DNA of 64,000 nt from Chamaecyparis obtusa (lineage: Eukaryota > Streptophyta > Pinopsida > Cupressales > Cupressaceae), in NCBI GenBank assembly GCA_027943335.1, contig BSBK01001302.1, positions 2,429,501 to 2,493,500 of the forward strand. The letters are read 5' to 3'. This document shows, one piece after another, positions 23,381 through 34,649 of this stretch. A program made the translations under genes and the position numbers. The notes under the pieces were generated by a model that worked only from the letters and a program-made list of their open reading frames with translations, was not told where the DNA came from and did not search any database. Numbering within the stretch: the first letter of the stretch is position 1; each line of letters begins with the position of its first letter.

Positions 23381-23930
23381 TCCTGTAAAAGCCAAAATTC
23401 TTCCTCCCAAACTTGTTACTCAAATAAAAGGAGATCATAGATTTATGAAATTCATGTTAACTTAGAATTTATATGTATGCCTCAAACCTTTGTTGGGCTA
23501 GTAGAAGGGTTTTAATACCTATGACAGCGTTAGGAACAACACAATTTTCTACTAATATACAAGGTGCATAGGTTCATTTCATTTTAGGTGTATACCTTTG
23601 TATTTAATGATTGTATAGAAAAATTTAATGTAATCTATATAACATAAAATACAATAAAAAACATCTAATGAAATCTATCCATCAATCTAAAACTTCCTTT
23701 AAATTTTAGATTATATATGTGGTTTCAAAGGTTAAGTTTGTCTTCACTGCTTCTTATTATATTAATAATCTTTTTTTCTTACTACACAAAGTTCGTTATT
23801 GTGCAATATGTTTGGATTGCTTAATTCAGTGAGAGGACACCCAAGACTTTTACACCTTGTATTATTCTGATTAAGATCTAATATTCCTCACTCTATTTCT
23901 ATTCTTTATAATTTTTGCCTTTGTTTAGCC
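23381..23930. other. No gene seen
   Basis: AT-rich sequence between the LINE tail and the minus-strand pseudogene. No paired repeats were noticed. Confidence 0.4.
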
Positions 23931-24495
23931 ATAAGTCTACCATCTCCCCCAGTTCCAATTATGCTGGGAGTTGCATATCTGTTATTCCAACTTTGTCCAA
24001 ATTCCAGTAGTTGTAAAACCAATCTTCCCTTTTTGGTCTGAGTACATGAAAATAGGATAACAGGAAGACAGTGTTTCTCTTTGTTGTTTCTTCAGCCTCT
24101 TCATGCTCATTTGACTACTCTTTGATGTACAAAGTTGATGATGGAGGGTACTGTATCTTCCTCTATTTCCCAAAAATAGGATGATCATCATAGTACTAAA
24201 TAGCGTAGTCTATGTTTCCCAGGTATCTCTTCTTAAACGTCTCTATGCATAGTTTTCTCAAAACTTGTTCCTGAAAGTCCCATGATGATATTACTGCCAA
24301 AAACCGTGAGGTAATATCTATGAGATTCCTAAATTTATCCTCAGAATTGATGAAGTGCTCTCCTAAGATGTGCCAGACAGCCCTAATCACTAGAGGATTG
24401 CTTACTCTCAGTGTCTTTTTGACATGTTTAGCCCTAATACTGCCTACAAATGTCAGTTGTCCTCTACTGCATGTGAGCATAGCTACATGCTCCAT
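23930..24495 (-). pseudogene. Unrecognised coding fragment
   Basis: A coding-like minus-strand region of about 185 codons. The N-terminal 99 codons are open (24196-24495): LTCSRGQLTFVGSIRAKHVK, then PLVIRAVWHILGEHFINSED and SWDFQEQVLRKLCIETFKKR. Past a TAA or frame change it continues DDHPIFGK*RKIQYPPSS, YFHVLRPKREDWFYNYWN and LPA*LELGEMVDLWLNKGKN. Composition is that of a normal globular protein, with many Trp and Phe and an even spread of residues, so it is probably genuine former coding sequence. I do not recognise a family. It is divergent from the next pseudogene (25185) across a 0.7 kb gap. Confidence 0.5.
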
Positions 24496-25184
24496 GTTAA
24501 TCTATACTTATGTTTATAATTTAGTATGATATATATATGGTGAAAATCAAAGGTGCATTATAGGGAGCCGAAAGGCTCAAAGTCATAAATAAGAATGCAA
24601 TAACTTCTCGAGGAAGGCGAAGAGTTTTTAATATAGTAAGATTTGAAATAGATAAGTTATTCTTATGATCTAACTAGGATATGAGTGCGAGCAATGGTGC
24701 TCCATCATGACCTTGGGAGAAAATATGACCATCTTATATACTAAGAATCCCAGAAAATTTTTTGAGCTATCACTATCTCTTTTCAAGAATAGGTTATAAT
24801 TTTATTACTTGCCTAGTCATGGATGAATCTCTATATTATAATCTTTAGCGGTTACGCGTAATTGATATTTCTATTGTGATGGGGTCCACTAATCTACCTC
24901 ATTAAAATAATGCTAGTGTTACAATTTAATAGTGTAATTAGTGGTCGTTGATAATGATAGGGGTTAATGATCCTAACTGAGGTGCCTCAATGAGCTTAAG
25001 AAAGTTAATACGATAGTTCTAACATAATAAGACTAGCGAGGCTTGGGGCAATGATAATAAATAAAGTTGAAACTTGAACTTTGAACTTGAACCAAGCGGT
25101 TCAAAGTTCAAGTTCAAGATTTTAATAATACATCTACAAAGGAAAAGGTGAGCCAATCAATACATAAAAAAACCTAACCAAAAG
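24496..25184. other. Intergenic, with a perfect 14-bp hairpin
   Basis: The arms cttgaactttgaac (25073-25086) and gttcaaagttcaag (25099-25112) are exact reverse complements with a 12-bp loop. They lie about 75 bp before the ATG at 25185. No other feature seen. Confidence 0.6.
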
Positions 25185-27742
25185 ATGATGGTGGGCCAAG
25201 GGTGTGCTGTAGATTGGTCCGAGATAATCACTGAGCAGCTTCATGAGAAATTATCTCAGCCTGTCTTAGACTCTCCTTTTTATATGACCTCATACTTATT
25301 TTATATACTAGCTATAAGTCAAATCTGGGATGGGTTACCGCATGAGAATTGGGATAGCAGTATGCCCATTTATGCTTACCATCCTCTATTGGAAAAATGC
25401 CAACAGGCTAAGGGTTTCAAGAAGGTACACGATACCTTTTACTCCAAACTTTACTTTGAATTGAAGGGGACGCCTCATAGTAGAATGATGAATGAGGCCA
25501 AAGAGTTTGTGAAGATCTATGGGTGTTATTTTATTCAATTTCCTACCTTTACTTATTTGTGAGTTGGAGGCTTCAGCGATGCTCCTTTGAAGCTACCCAG
25601 ATATTGTCTTGACAGGTGCATTCTTCTTGAAGTAGGCAGACAATTATTAATGGTAGAGAAGAAGTATAAAGTTAAGAAGGGGGTTGGGGCTTTTTTCCCT
25701 CTCAAGTTAGGGTATTATAAGTTCAGATTGCCTCATGATTTTTCTTTTTTGGTTAAAGAGTTAAAGGATATGAATTTCCAACCATATCTTATAAGGAGTT
25801 ATTTTGACAGTACGGGGTTTGTAGCAAGCCACTTCAAAGTAGATGCTACATTTCTTCATCAACTATCCCTTGAAGACTATTGGGAGGATTGCAATGATGA
25901 GATAGAAGTGCCGAGAGATTGTGTTCCAGGTTCTCCCTCTGGCAGATTGAAATTCTACAATTGCCTTTCAACATACGAGGGGTAAGCGAGGAAGATGATG
26001 ATAAGATCGATGATAAAAAAGTGACAAAGGCTGAAATGGTGATCCGAAGGATAGATTGGATAGCAGAAGAGGAAGATAATATAAAGACACTAACAGAGGG
26101 AGTTTTCCAAACCACAGAGAAGTGGTTAAAAACCAAATGGAAGAAGGCTTCCTCTGAATCTAAGAAAGGATTTAGGAGGAGTACAAGGGCTCACAAAAAT
26201 GAAACCACCTCTATTCTTACTAATAAGAGTGAAACTTTGCTTTCTGCAGGTATTACCGAGTTACCTGAAAGACTAGCTAAATCTGGGGAAATTCCTGAGA
26301 ATAAGGGGATTATCACAGAGCTGAAGAACAAAGGTTGTGAAGAAACTAACTTCCCACTTTACATTGTGCTAGATACAGATACTGAAGAACCTTGTGCCAA
26401 GGGATATAAATTAAAAGCTAAAACTTCCATAATGGATACAAGTTCTACAGCGGATAGTGTAACTACCAGACTCAAGGAACCTGATACCCCATGTACACCT
26501 AATGCCTCTACTATTATAGAGAAGACAGCCACTATAACTCCAAATTGGATGGATCTGACTATGAACCAGAAAAGAAATGTTGTGACTGCTACACTCCCTA
26601 TTGGGGATTTAGTCAGTAAGTATCTAGTGAAATCCCCTAAATCCAAGAAGCCTAAAATGGAGTCCATGGTTGATGTCGATCCAATTACTGGCCATTGGAT
26701 AGAAGAAATATATAAGCCTAAATTTGACAAGACCTGTGCTGAGGTCACCAAGCATGATTTTACTGTAGATAAGGTGGATTTAGGGATCTCTTCCAGAGCT
26801 AGTGATTTGAAAATCCTAAATTCTGCTAATAAGAAAATAACTCATAGGGTGATGAAAGATGCAGAGGATAAGGTTAAACTGAAACAAGCACTAGGAGAAA
26901 TGGCAAAGTATATACGCCAGCTGCAAAGTCCTGATCCTCAACCTCTGGAAATGATTCCCTCCAATCTGGATATAAAATCTTCGGACAATCAGAAGTTTCT
27001 AGAATAGGTGCAAAGAGAGAGATCCCTTTCAAGTGCGTTTTCTAACTGGATGAAAGAGGTGGGGGACATGGTTAATCACTTTTCCAATATCTATGAGGAA
27101 GTGTCTAATAAAACCTTGGATCTGGTCTCTGCTTTGGAAGCCAAAATCTGACAATGGGAGGGGAAAAGGGACAGCATAGGGATAGATATATCTAATCTAG
27201 ATGAAGCCTTCACGTATGGCATAGAAAGGTTCCTTTCTGAAAAGGACGTATCTGGCACCAACAAGGAGCTCTTATATGCTACAAAGTCTAATGAGGAGTG
27301 GCGGTGTACGTTGATTGATTAGGGAATTAGTGAATCTGATCAAGTTCTAAAAATAGTTAACTGCATTGGAGAAGTTCTAAATAATCACGTAAATTATATC
27401 TACAACCTGACTACCAGAGAGAAAAGGACAGATATTGATGGGGTTAAGATGAGGGAGGCCTATGCTTTAAAGGTTCAAAGTGTAAAGGATGCGAAGGAAT
27501 TAGTGTCCCGAGACTGCTTCGTTATCGCCAAGGTGCAGTCACTGATTTTGCTCGGTGAAGAATAGGTGAAGTTGCTAGAGACCAAATTGGAGCTAGTGTG
27601 GAAGTGTTTAAATGTTTGGGATCAGAGATTGAACCTAATCGCATCTCCAAGGTCAGGGCTCATGGAAAGGTTTACCATTGCATTTGAAGAGTGGTCTACC
27701 AAGTGGACACTTGAAGAAAGCTCCCACAAAGCAGAGGCTTAA
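25185..27742 (+). pseudogene. Unrecognised large intronless coding region
   Basis: About 850 codons, starting with two ATGs (25185, 25188) and ending at TAA 27740. Part 1 (25185-25920, TGA at 25560) is globular: FYMTSYLFYILAISQIWDGL, LPRYCLDRCILLEVGRQLL, PHDFSFLVKELKDMNFQPYL. A frame change near 25900-25980 leads to part 2 (to 27005), a Lys/Ser/Thr-rich linker with basic patches such as KSPKSKKPK. Part 3 (27005-27742) stays in the same frame apart from TAG, TGA, TAG and TAG stops. It is helical and coiled-coil-like (FSNIYEEVSNKTLDLVSALE, EEVKLLETKLELVWKCL). No catalytic motif is visible. Long single exons with scattered stops suggest a mobile-element ORF or a retrocopy. I cannot name it. Confidence 0.6.
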
Positions 27743-28375
27743 GAGGGCTAGTTTATTTTGTGTACGATGGAGAGAAAGCTTTCCTATACTTTCCTTGTTT
27801 TACTGCTTAGTTATGGAATAGTTTAGTAATTTACTATATAAATTGCAAGACTCTACAAGAATTAGTATTATGTTTAAAGTAGCTTTGAATAGTATTTGTT
27901 GAACATAATTAATGAAATTAAGATATATGAAAGGTTGAGCTTTAAACTATGTAGTCTTTTGATATTTTGTTAATGCTAATTTGCATTTAATTTTAAGGTT
28001 AATCCTTTATTAATGATGATTATGCTTCTAAGAGTAAATAAAGATTCTGAAATATTCCTGTTATGATTATCTAATAGGGGAATAATATGCTGAGAATAAG
28101 TGGCTATTGAACTTATGGTATGTGGATATTAAATTATTTTAATTATGTTAATAAGTAGTAGGGGTATCCTCATAAGTGGATTAATCCTACTGAGATATAT
28201 CTGGAATATAGTTAAAGGACCTAAAGGGGATGGGGAGGTACTTGTATTGTCCCAGTAGGTTCATGGATTGCATATGCTATACTACACTAAAAGATTAACT
28301 ATTTCTAAAGGAGTTTAATGAATAATAAAATGTTGTCACAAGGCTAGGAAAATGGTTGCAAGGTCTATCTGCTGC
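27743..28375. other. LINE 3' non-coding region or intergenic
   Basis: This lies just past the RNase H stop of the minus-strand LINE, so part of it should be that element's 3' untranslated region. I find no poly(T) run on the plus strand to mark the tail. Confidence 0.4.
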
Positions 28376-28376
28376 A

Positions 28377-28800
28377 ATTAGTATTCCATTAAAGTTACTC
28401 CATTAGCTCCTTGATTTGCTAGCAGATCTACTTCTGTATTTCCTTCCCTGTAAGTATGTTTGACTTCATACTCAGGTATAGTATCCAATATTAGACATAT
28501 TTCTTCAATCTTAGAGTTAAGGGTCCAATTAGGTGTCTTCTTAGTTCTTATAGCATTAATGATAATTTGAGAGTCCCCTTCGATTATTACTTTTGAGATA
28601 TTGAGTTTTTTACATATTTTAAGGCCTTCTAGGGCTGCCTTACACTCTGCCATGTTATTCATAGTGGGGCTAATTGGGCAGGCAAATTTGGTGATAATTT
28701 CTTCCTTCCAATTTCTAATAATCCCTCCAATACCTACAATGCCTGGGTTGCCTCTAGAAGCCCCATCAAAGTTAAGTTTAAACCAGCCCTCCCTGGGAGG
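28377..28800 (-). pseudogene. LINE RNase H
   Basis: Reads WFKLNFDGASRGNPGIVGIG, MAECKAALEGLKICKKLNIS, VIIEGDSQIIINAI and HTYREGNTEVDLLANQGA. The catalytic Asp-Glu-Asp set (NFDG, AEC, EGDS) and the C-terminal Asp are present. The stop next to 28378 is the natural end of the polyprotein. The domain itself is uninterrupted. Confidence 0.93.
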
Positions 28801-28929
28801 TACCCATTTGCAAGTAGCTCTATCTGATTTTGATTTAAGGCCACCTTTTCCATATAGAGGTGGGATATCTAATTTAGGCCATTTTAGCCTAATTTTGTTG
28901 TCCCAATGTTTAAAGGATTCCTCATAACT

Positions 28930-29818
28930 AATTTGTTCCCATAGTTTGCTATTAATTATTTCAATGATTGATGATTCTATTTTATTAATGATTATTTTCC
29001 AATCAAGTTTTTTATTTGTGAATATCCTTCTATTACGTTCTTTCCAGACTTCCTAGACTAGGATAGAGGGCGAGATTGTCCAAATATGCTTATATAAGTT
29101 ATCTTTATATAAAGATGGACATGCTTTAAGGTGACTAATCAATTTGTCTGGTAGTGTAGTTTTCCATTCAAGACATTGTTGTAGCCAATTCCAGCACTGT
29201 TGAGTATAGGTGCAATTTAGAAGTAGGTGGTTGACGTCCTCTATATGGTTTTCACATAAGGGGCATCTAGAAGGACCTTCAAAGCCCAATTTTTTGAGTC
29301 TGTCTGCCGTAAGGATTTTATGTTGCATGGCAGCCCATAAAAACATTCCGGCCTTAGGGAGACATGTTTTATTCCAACATAAATTAAGAGGGATGTCTAT
29401 ATTATCCAAGTTATGTTCTTGTACTATGGTCTTATATCCATCTTTTACTAAATATTCTCCATTATTAGAACCTACCCATATGAGTTTATCTGATCTATTT
29501 TTGTGGGGGATTTCTCTATTATTGAGTATGTCCAAAAGTTTTTGCTTTTCTTTGTGCATATTAGGAATGCTGTCTACTTTACTCCATGTAGTTTCTACTT
29601 TGATGCTAGAGTAACCTTTTAAATATTTACCTATAGTTTCTTTACATGTTTCCATAAAGTTTTGTGAGAAGCCCATCTTATTAAGAGGGGAAAAGCCAGC
29701 CCAGGAATCATCCCAAAATAGAGCTTTGTCTCCTTTACCTGTATCCCATGTAAGAAATTTGTTAATAATCTTTCTAGAGTCTTTCATGAAATTCCAGATG
29801 CGAGAGCCTTTTACATGC
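28930..29818 (-). pseudogene. LINE RT C-terminal region with zf-RVT
   Basis: Reads WDTGKGDKALFWDDSWAG, then LPKAGMFLWAAMQHKILTAD and RCPLCENHIEDVNHLLLNC. This is the CxxC...HLLLxC zinc-binding pattern, complete here. A TAG at about 29052 separates it from EVWKERNRRIFTNKK, the usual link to the RNase H. Same frame as the RT. Confidence 0.92.
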
Positions 29819-29820
29819 GA

Positions 29821-31593
29821 CTATGCTCTAAAAATATTAATGGGGTCCACATCTGGGATATATTTGTGTAATAAGATTAAGGCCCATTTGCTTTTTGATT
29901 CCTTAAAGAGTCTCCAAATGAGCTTGGCTCCTAGTGCTTTGTTCTGCCATTGTAGATTCTTAATTCCTAATTCTCCTTGGGAGATTAGTTTGCACAGGTT
30001 GTCCCATTTAATGAGTGCTAATTTTTTCTCTTCTGTCATGCCTTGCCAGTAAAAATCCCTAAGGATTTTGTCTAGACTACCTTTGATATTAATCAGGAGA
30101 GGGAGGATTGACATGTGATATGTTGGTATGGCTGTCAAAACTGATTTAATCATTGTGGTTCTACCTACTTTTGTAAGCCATCTTCCTTTCCATGAACCTT
30201 TTTTATTTTGGACCTTTGTCAGCACTTCTTTCCAATGTTTGGAAGTTTGTGTGCCTTTGTCAAGGTCAATACCTAGGTATTTACATGGAAACTTGCCATG
30301 TTTATAACCAAGAATGTTACAAATTTTCTTTTCCATAATCTAAGGGGTAATGATAAAGAAAATCTCAGATTTGTTGGGATTAATTTTCTGTCCTGATGCC
30401 CTCATATATAAGTTTAGGATTTCTTTAAAGGCCCTGGCTTCTTTACATTTGGTTGTGCTAGGAAGAATCGTATCATCCGCAAATTGTTGATGAGTTATGT
30501 TTGGAATATTTTCCACCACTTTTAAACCTATGATTTTACCTTCAATCTGCTTCTTGGTTATCACTCTACCTAAAGCTTCTGCCATGATAACGTATAGAAA
30601 GGGAGATAAAGGGTCCCCTTGTCTGATGCCTCTAGATATGCCAAAAAAGCCTTCTGGTGAGCCATTGATAAGTATAGAGATTTTTGGAGTGGATATACAA
30701 TTGAAAATAAGGTTAATCCATTGTTTGGAGAAGCCAAATGCTTCCAAGCATTTGCAAAGAAATCTCCATTCTACCTTGTCATAACCTTTTTGAATGTCTA
30801 TTTTCATAAACATACTTGGTTCCTTAGTTAATTGGGTTGTATGGACTAGCTCTTGGGCTATAATAATACCATCTAGGATTGATCGATTGGAAACAAATCA
30901 TGTATGTTCCTCTGAGATAATAATGGGAAGAAGAGTTTTGAGTCTGTTAGCCAAGCATTTTGATAAAATTTTATAAATGGTATTACATAGAGATATAGGT
31001 CGAAAGTCCCCAGGGTCTATACATACATTCTTTTTTGGTATAAGTGAAAAGAAGGTGTTATTTATTTCAGTTAATATGGAACCAGAGTTTCTTGTTGCTT
31101 CTACTGCTTGCCAAACTTCGGTCCCCATAAAGTGCCAGCACTTCTGAAAGAAGCTTGCTTGAAATCCATCCGGACCTAGTGCTTTATCTGGATGAAGTTG
31201 AAATACTACGGTTTTAACTTCTTTGAGAGTGAGTTTGCTATTAATAATTTTATTATCTGCATCCGATATCAATTTTGGAATAGCTTGCAACATATCTTTT
31301 TGTGCTTTAAGATCTACAACTTATATATTGTTGAGAAGTGAGTGATAAAAATGCGTGAAAAGTTTTGAGATGTGACTTGGGTCCTCTAAGACTTGACCCT
31401 TTTCATTCTTAATATTTGTGATTCTATTTATGTTCCTTTTTACATTGGTGATTTTATGAAAAAATTTCATATTGTTGTCTCCTTTCAGCCATGATTCTCT
31501 GGATTTTTGTTTCCAGAAAATCTCTTCTTTTAATAAGATCGCATTGAGTTTAGCCATAAGCTCTTTTTCTTTGATGTAGCTAGATTCATTCAT
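29821..31593 (-). pseudogene. LINE reverse transcriptase
   Basis: Residues near the start read FWKQKSRESWLKGDNNMKFF (the WLxxGDxNTKFF block). Next come HPDKALGPDGFQASFFQKCW and FFSLIPKKN...DFRPISLCNTIYKILSK. After a TGA come MKIDIQKGYDKVEWRFL, ISILINGSPEGFF, SRGIRQGDPLSPFLYVIMAE and QQFADDTILPS. The catalytic Asp and FADD box are intact. The last part has CKYLGIDL and WKGRWLTKVGRTTMIKSVL, typical for plant LINE thumb regions. The enzyme is dead only through point stops. Confidence 0.95.
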
Positions 31594-31599
31594 TCGTTA

Positions 31600-31757
31600 T
31601 TATTAAATAATTACTTTACATAAAAATTAAAATCAAAATTAAACTTAGTTATAAATTATTATAATTAAAAATTCACTTTACATATAAATCAAAATTAAAA
31701 TTAAATTTATTTATAAAACTAAAGGCAAGTACTTGGCCACTACATGACACTTGTTAG
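31600..31757. repeat. Right end of an AT-rich terminal-inverted-repeat element, split by the gypsy
   Basis: The phrase aaaggcaagtacttggccac at 31,722 matches the right end of the 19461-21839 element. The gypsy LTR begins a few bases after it (31,758), and AT-rich sequence resumes after the gypsy at 49,455. So the gypsy landed at the edge of this element. Confidence 0.75.
31753..31757. other. Target-site duplication GTTAG (left copy)
   Basis: GTTAG directly precedes the left LTR. The same five bases directly follow the right LTR at 49455-49459. Five bp is normal for Ty3/gypsy integration. Confidence 0.92.
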
Positions 31758-32954
31758 TGTGTGTGTGAATTTTGTACCAGATCTGTAGACACAACACTTC
31801 AATAAAATATTAGAGGTTAGCTAAAATCGAAATCATGCAATAAATGAAAAACTAAACTAACCAGGCGATTTACTATCTTCTAGTAGATGTGAATATGTAT
31901 TCTCAGATTATACCAAGATCAGTGACCTTGATGACACCTAAACGAAGGATTTGAGTAAAAAATCTAGATATGGAATGAATGCAATTAATCTATTTTTTTG
32001 GTTTTTCTATGCAATTATGATAATGAAAACTTGATATGGATCTATGCTAATATGAAAATTGATATGCTAAAATGATCTAACAATAATATTCTAAATGATA
32101 TGGATACTATGCAAAAATAATGAAAATCTCACAACAACTCGAATTCTCAAGATCGATTCTTCAATCTCCAATTCAGCAGCATAAGTGTGCAATTCGTGGA
32201 TGGATCTCAAATGAAGAGCTGAAGCCTTAATTTATAGAAATCTAGGGCTTTGGAGGTGCATGAAAAAAAGCCATAAATCACTCAAATAACTCAAGTTGAT
32301 TTTTGAATTATTTTTAAATAAAGGATAATTAACTCACAAAAATATGCAAAAGTAGAGTTCAACTCAAAATAGAGTTTAGATTTAATTGATAATTGATAGT
32401 TGTCTACTTTTATGATTGTGCATGTTTTATTTATGAATTAATTTAATAATAAAGTGATTTATTTCCAACTTAACTGATTTTGAAAAATAAAACAATTGAT
32501 TTATGGGTTAATCAATTATTTTCAAACTTTTATTCAAAAACAATATTATTAAAAATTGACAACTTGCTTTAATTAATTAAATAAGAATTCAATCAATTAT
32601 TCATAAGATTTTGGGTTTATTGTCAAAATTAAATAATACAATTTAGGAATAAATAGAATTAACTTCAATTAAATAATTAAGTGGCAGAATTAAATCTAAT
32701 TAATTAAATATTGAGAATATTCAATTAATCAAACTTTAGGATAAATAGGATTTATCACCAAATAATCATTAAATCAAAGATAATTAGGATAATTAGGAAT
32801 ATTACTAGGAATATTCCCCGATGCAGAATTTATGATAATCAATTAGGATTCGATGATGTTCAGATGTGCCTTAGGTTAGGACTTCGATGTCGATTTCATT
32901 CGATGTGTCAATATAGGAGATTAATGACCTATAGCCCATTTTTGGGGTATTACA
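31758..32954 (-). repeat. 3' LTR of the gypsy element
   Basis: Begins TGTGTGTGTGAATT and ends GGGGTATTACA on the plus strand. It matches 48260-49454 along its whole length. Since pol is on the minus strand, this is the 3' LTR. A TATA-like tttatag lies at 32231-32237 (minus-strand sense). Confidence 0.95.
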
Positions 32955-32975
32955 TTTTGCCCCTCTTTGAATTAC
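32955..32975 (-). other. Polypurine tract of the gypsy element
   Basis: Minus-strand sequence AAAGAGGGGCAAAA directly precedes the 3' LTR start (TGTAATACC). This is where plus-strand DNA synthesis is primed. Confidence 0.8.
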
Positions 32976-33940
32976 TATGCGAAGTGCAGTGGTTCAAAGA
33001 TAGTCTATGTATGATAAAGATGTTTGAAATTAAAATTGATATGAAACAGAAACTGATTGAAATTTGATATGAAGATAATAGGTCCTGAATGACCAAAGAT
33101 AATGTTAACTATAACAGTAATGAACTGATGATTGCGAAAAAGTGTCAAAACACCTAATTTCGAACCTTATGATTGCGAAGAAGTGAGTGACCGATTTCAA
33201 ACCTGATTGTCCTTATATTGAATCACATTGGTATCACATCCGAACCCTTCAGTTTCTGAAGAACCAAGGAAATAACACAATTGAACCGATAGTTGCAAAA
33301 ACTGATACAATTTACAAGATTAGGAGAATACCAGATTGATATGGATCTTGATGAATCTGATATGCCCCAAGTGATGATTGATTTGCCCCGAGCGATGAGG
33401 TATTTTTGATGAATCAGCAACTAGAAATGGTTGTTGTCTTGATTACTGAGGAAAGATATGATTTCCATAAAGATACAATTTCAATAAAGATATAATTACA
33501 GACTTTGAATGATGTGCAATACCATGCCCCCTTCAGGATGAAAATTGAAATCTGACAAGAAAAGTCAGTGTTAGATGGTTCAAAAGCATGTTAATTGATT
33601 TGAGAAGTGGTTATTCACATTTGAAAATGCATTCTACATCATTGAGAGGTCAGGGAGACCAAGTTTGACTAGGTGTGACCATGATTTGACCATGGGTGAC
33701 CAAGTTGAAATTTTGATAGTTTCATGTAAGATAATCAGTTAAGTTGAATTCTAGATTTCGATGATGATTGAAGGTTGATTGTGCAAGCAGTAGACCGTCC
33801 TGGGTCCAAAAATTTTAAATCTCTATTTTGACATAGTAAATGATCTCATATTTGAATTTTGATCTCGAAAATGGATTCAGAACATTGAAATTAGCCAGGG
33901 GTGCAATTTTCATGAAAAATGGAGCACTTTTGAAAATTAG
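32976..33940. other. Non-coding arm of the gypsy element
   Basis: Between the PPT and the candidate antisense promoter. No coding motif seen. Repeated phrases such as gattgcgaa(g/a)aagtg (about 33130 and 33172) occur. Confidence 0.5.
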
Positions 33941-33948
33941 GTCAAAAG

Positions 33949-33960
33949 CTATATAAAGGC
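33949..33960 (+). promoter_or_regulatory. Candidate TATA box for the antisense PMD frame
   Basis: gctatataaaggc lies on the plus strand about 700 bp upstream of the PMD homology, in a good TATAWAAG context. A possible small first exon (ATG at 34064) and a possible 3' splice site at 34650 lie between. No transcription evidence is available here. Confidence 0.45.
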
Positions 33961-34234
33961 TAAAAGGTTCATTTTCAATTCATTTCAACCTTTTGACTTT
34001 AGAAATCTTTGTAGAGCCCTTTGAGAAAAAAAGGCAGATAAAGTAGCAGAGCTGAAGGTACCTATGAGTTCGCACCGATTTGAGCACAGCTGGAGACACC
34101 AGAGACCTCAGTAGTACGGACATTCAGTAGGTGGACCTTTGTGCTTTGCTAAAATGTTAATTTTTCCATGTTTTATAGGATTTTAGCAATTTTTCATACG
34201 TCTTTTCCATTTTTGAATTTTGCATGCACGGAAA

Positions 34235-34462
34235 CTTGTACGACTCCCCAACAGGACTCGTACAACTTTTCAACTTTAGATAGGTTGTCGTCTGATAAGC
34301 CCCCACGACTCATATCAGAGGGACCCATGAGTCGTACGATAGTCCGTCAGGTCCCTCATAACTCATACGAGGAGGGATGCATTGTCATGCTACTATGGTT
34401 TATCGTTTGGCATGATGTGGAAAGTCGTACAACTTTTCATGCCAGTCTGAGTTGTCGTATGG
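34235..34462. repeat. CGTACGA motif cluster 1
   Basis: About eight copies of a short motif around (C/G)TCGTACGA or one-step variants, for example gtacgac 34238, ctcgtacaac 34257, gagtcgtacgat 34329, ctcatacgag 34362, agtcgtacaac 34423, ttgtcgtatgg 34452. Variants mostly differ by C-to-T or G-to-A. Confidence 0.7.
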
Positions 34463-34649
34463 AAAATAGTGAGCCGAAAACTCAGTATTAGGTCAAATTT
34501 TTTATTTTTCTAATCTCTTAGCCTGATTGCTGACCTATTAACCTACCTTCTGAAATATTGAACTACCCCATTTCTCTCCTTGTGACTTGTTCTGTGACAC
34601 AATTACTGATAGGATTCCTTATTTCTATGCTATGTAAGTTGTATATCCA

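Larger units (their letters stand above)
28377..31593 (-). mobile_element. L1-type LINE, 5'-truncated and relatively young
   Basis: A single reading frame runs from 31593 to the stop next to 28378. It is interrupted by only five in-frame stops (near 31322, 30896, 30338, 29819 and 29052) and I see no frameshift. The order is RT, zf-RVT, RNase H. Endonuclease and ORF1 are missing, and the 5' break at about 31595 abuts AT-rich DNA-transposon sequence. It is far less damaged than the LINE at 14.3 kb. Confidence 0.92.

Noticed and set aside
26359..26751. 130-codon minus-strand frame
   Set aside because: It is antisense to the large plus-strand coding region at 25.9-27.0 kb, has no domain, and is explained by codon bias of the real strand.
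29210..30052. Plus-strand frames of 108-134 codons
   Set aside because: They lie opposite the LINE RT and zf-RVT, which are certain on the minus strand.
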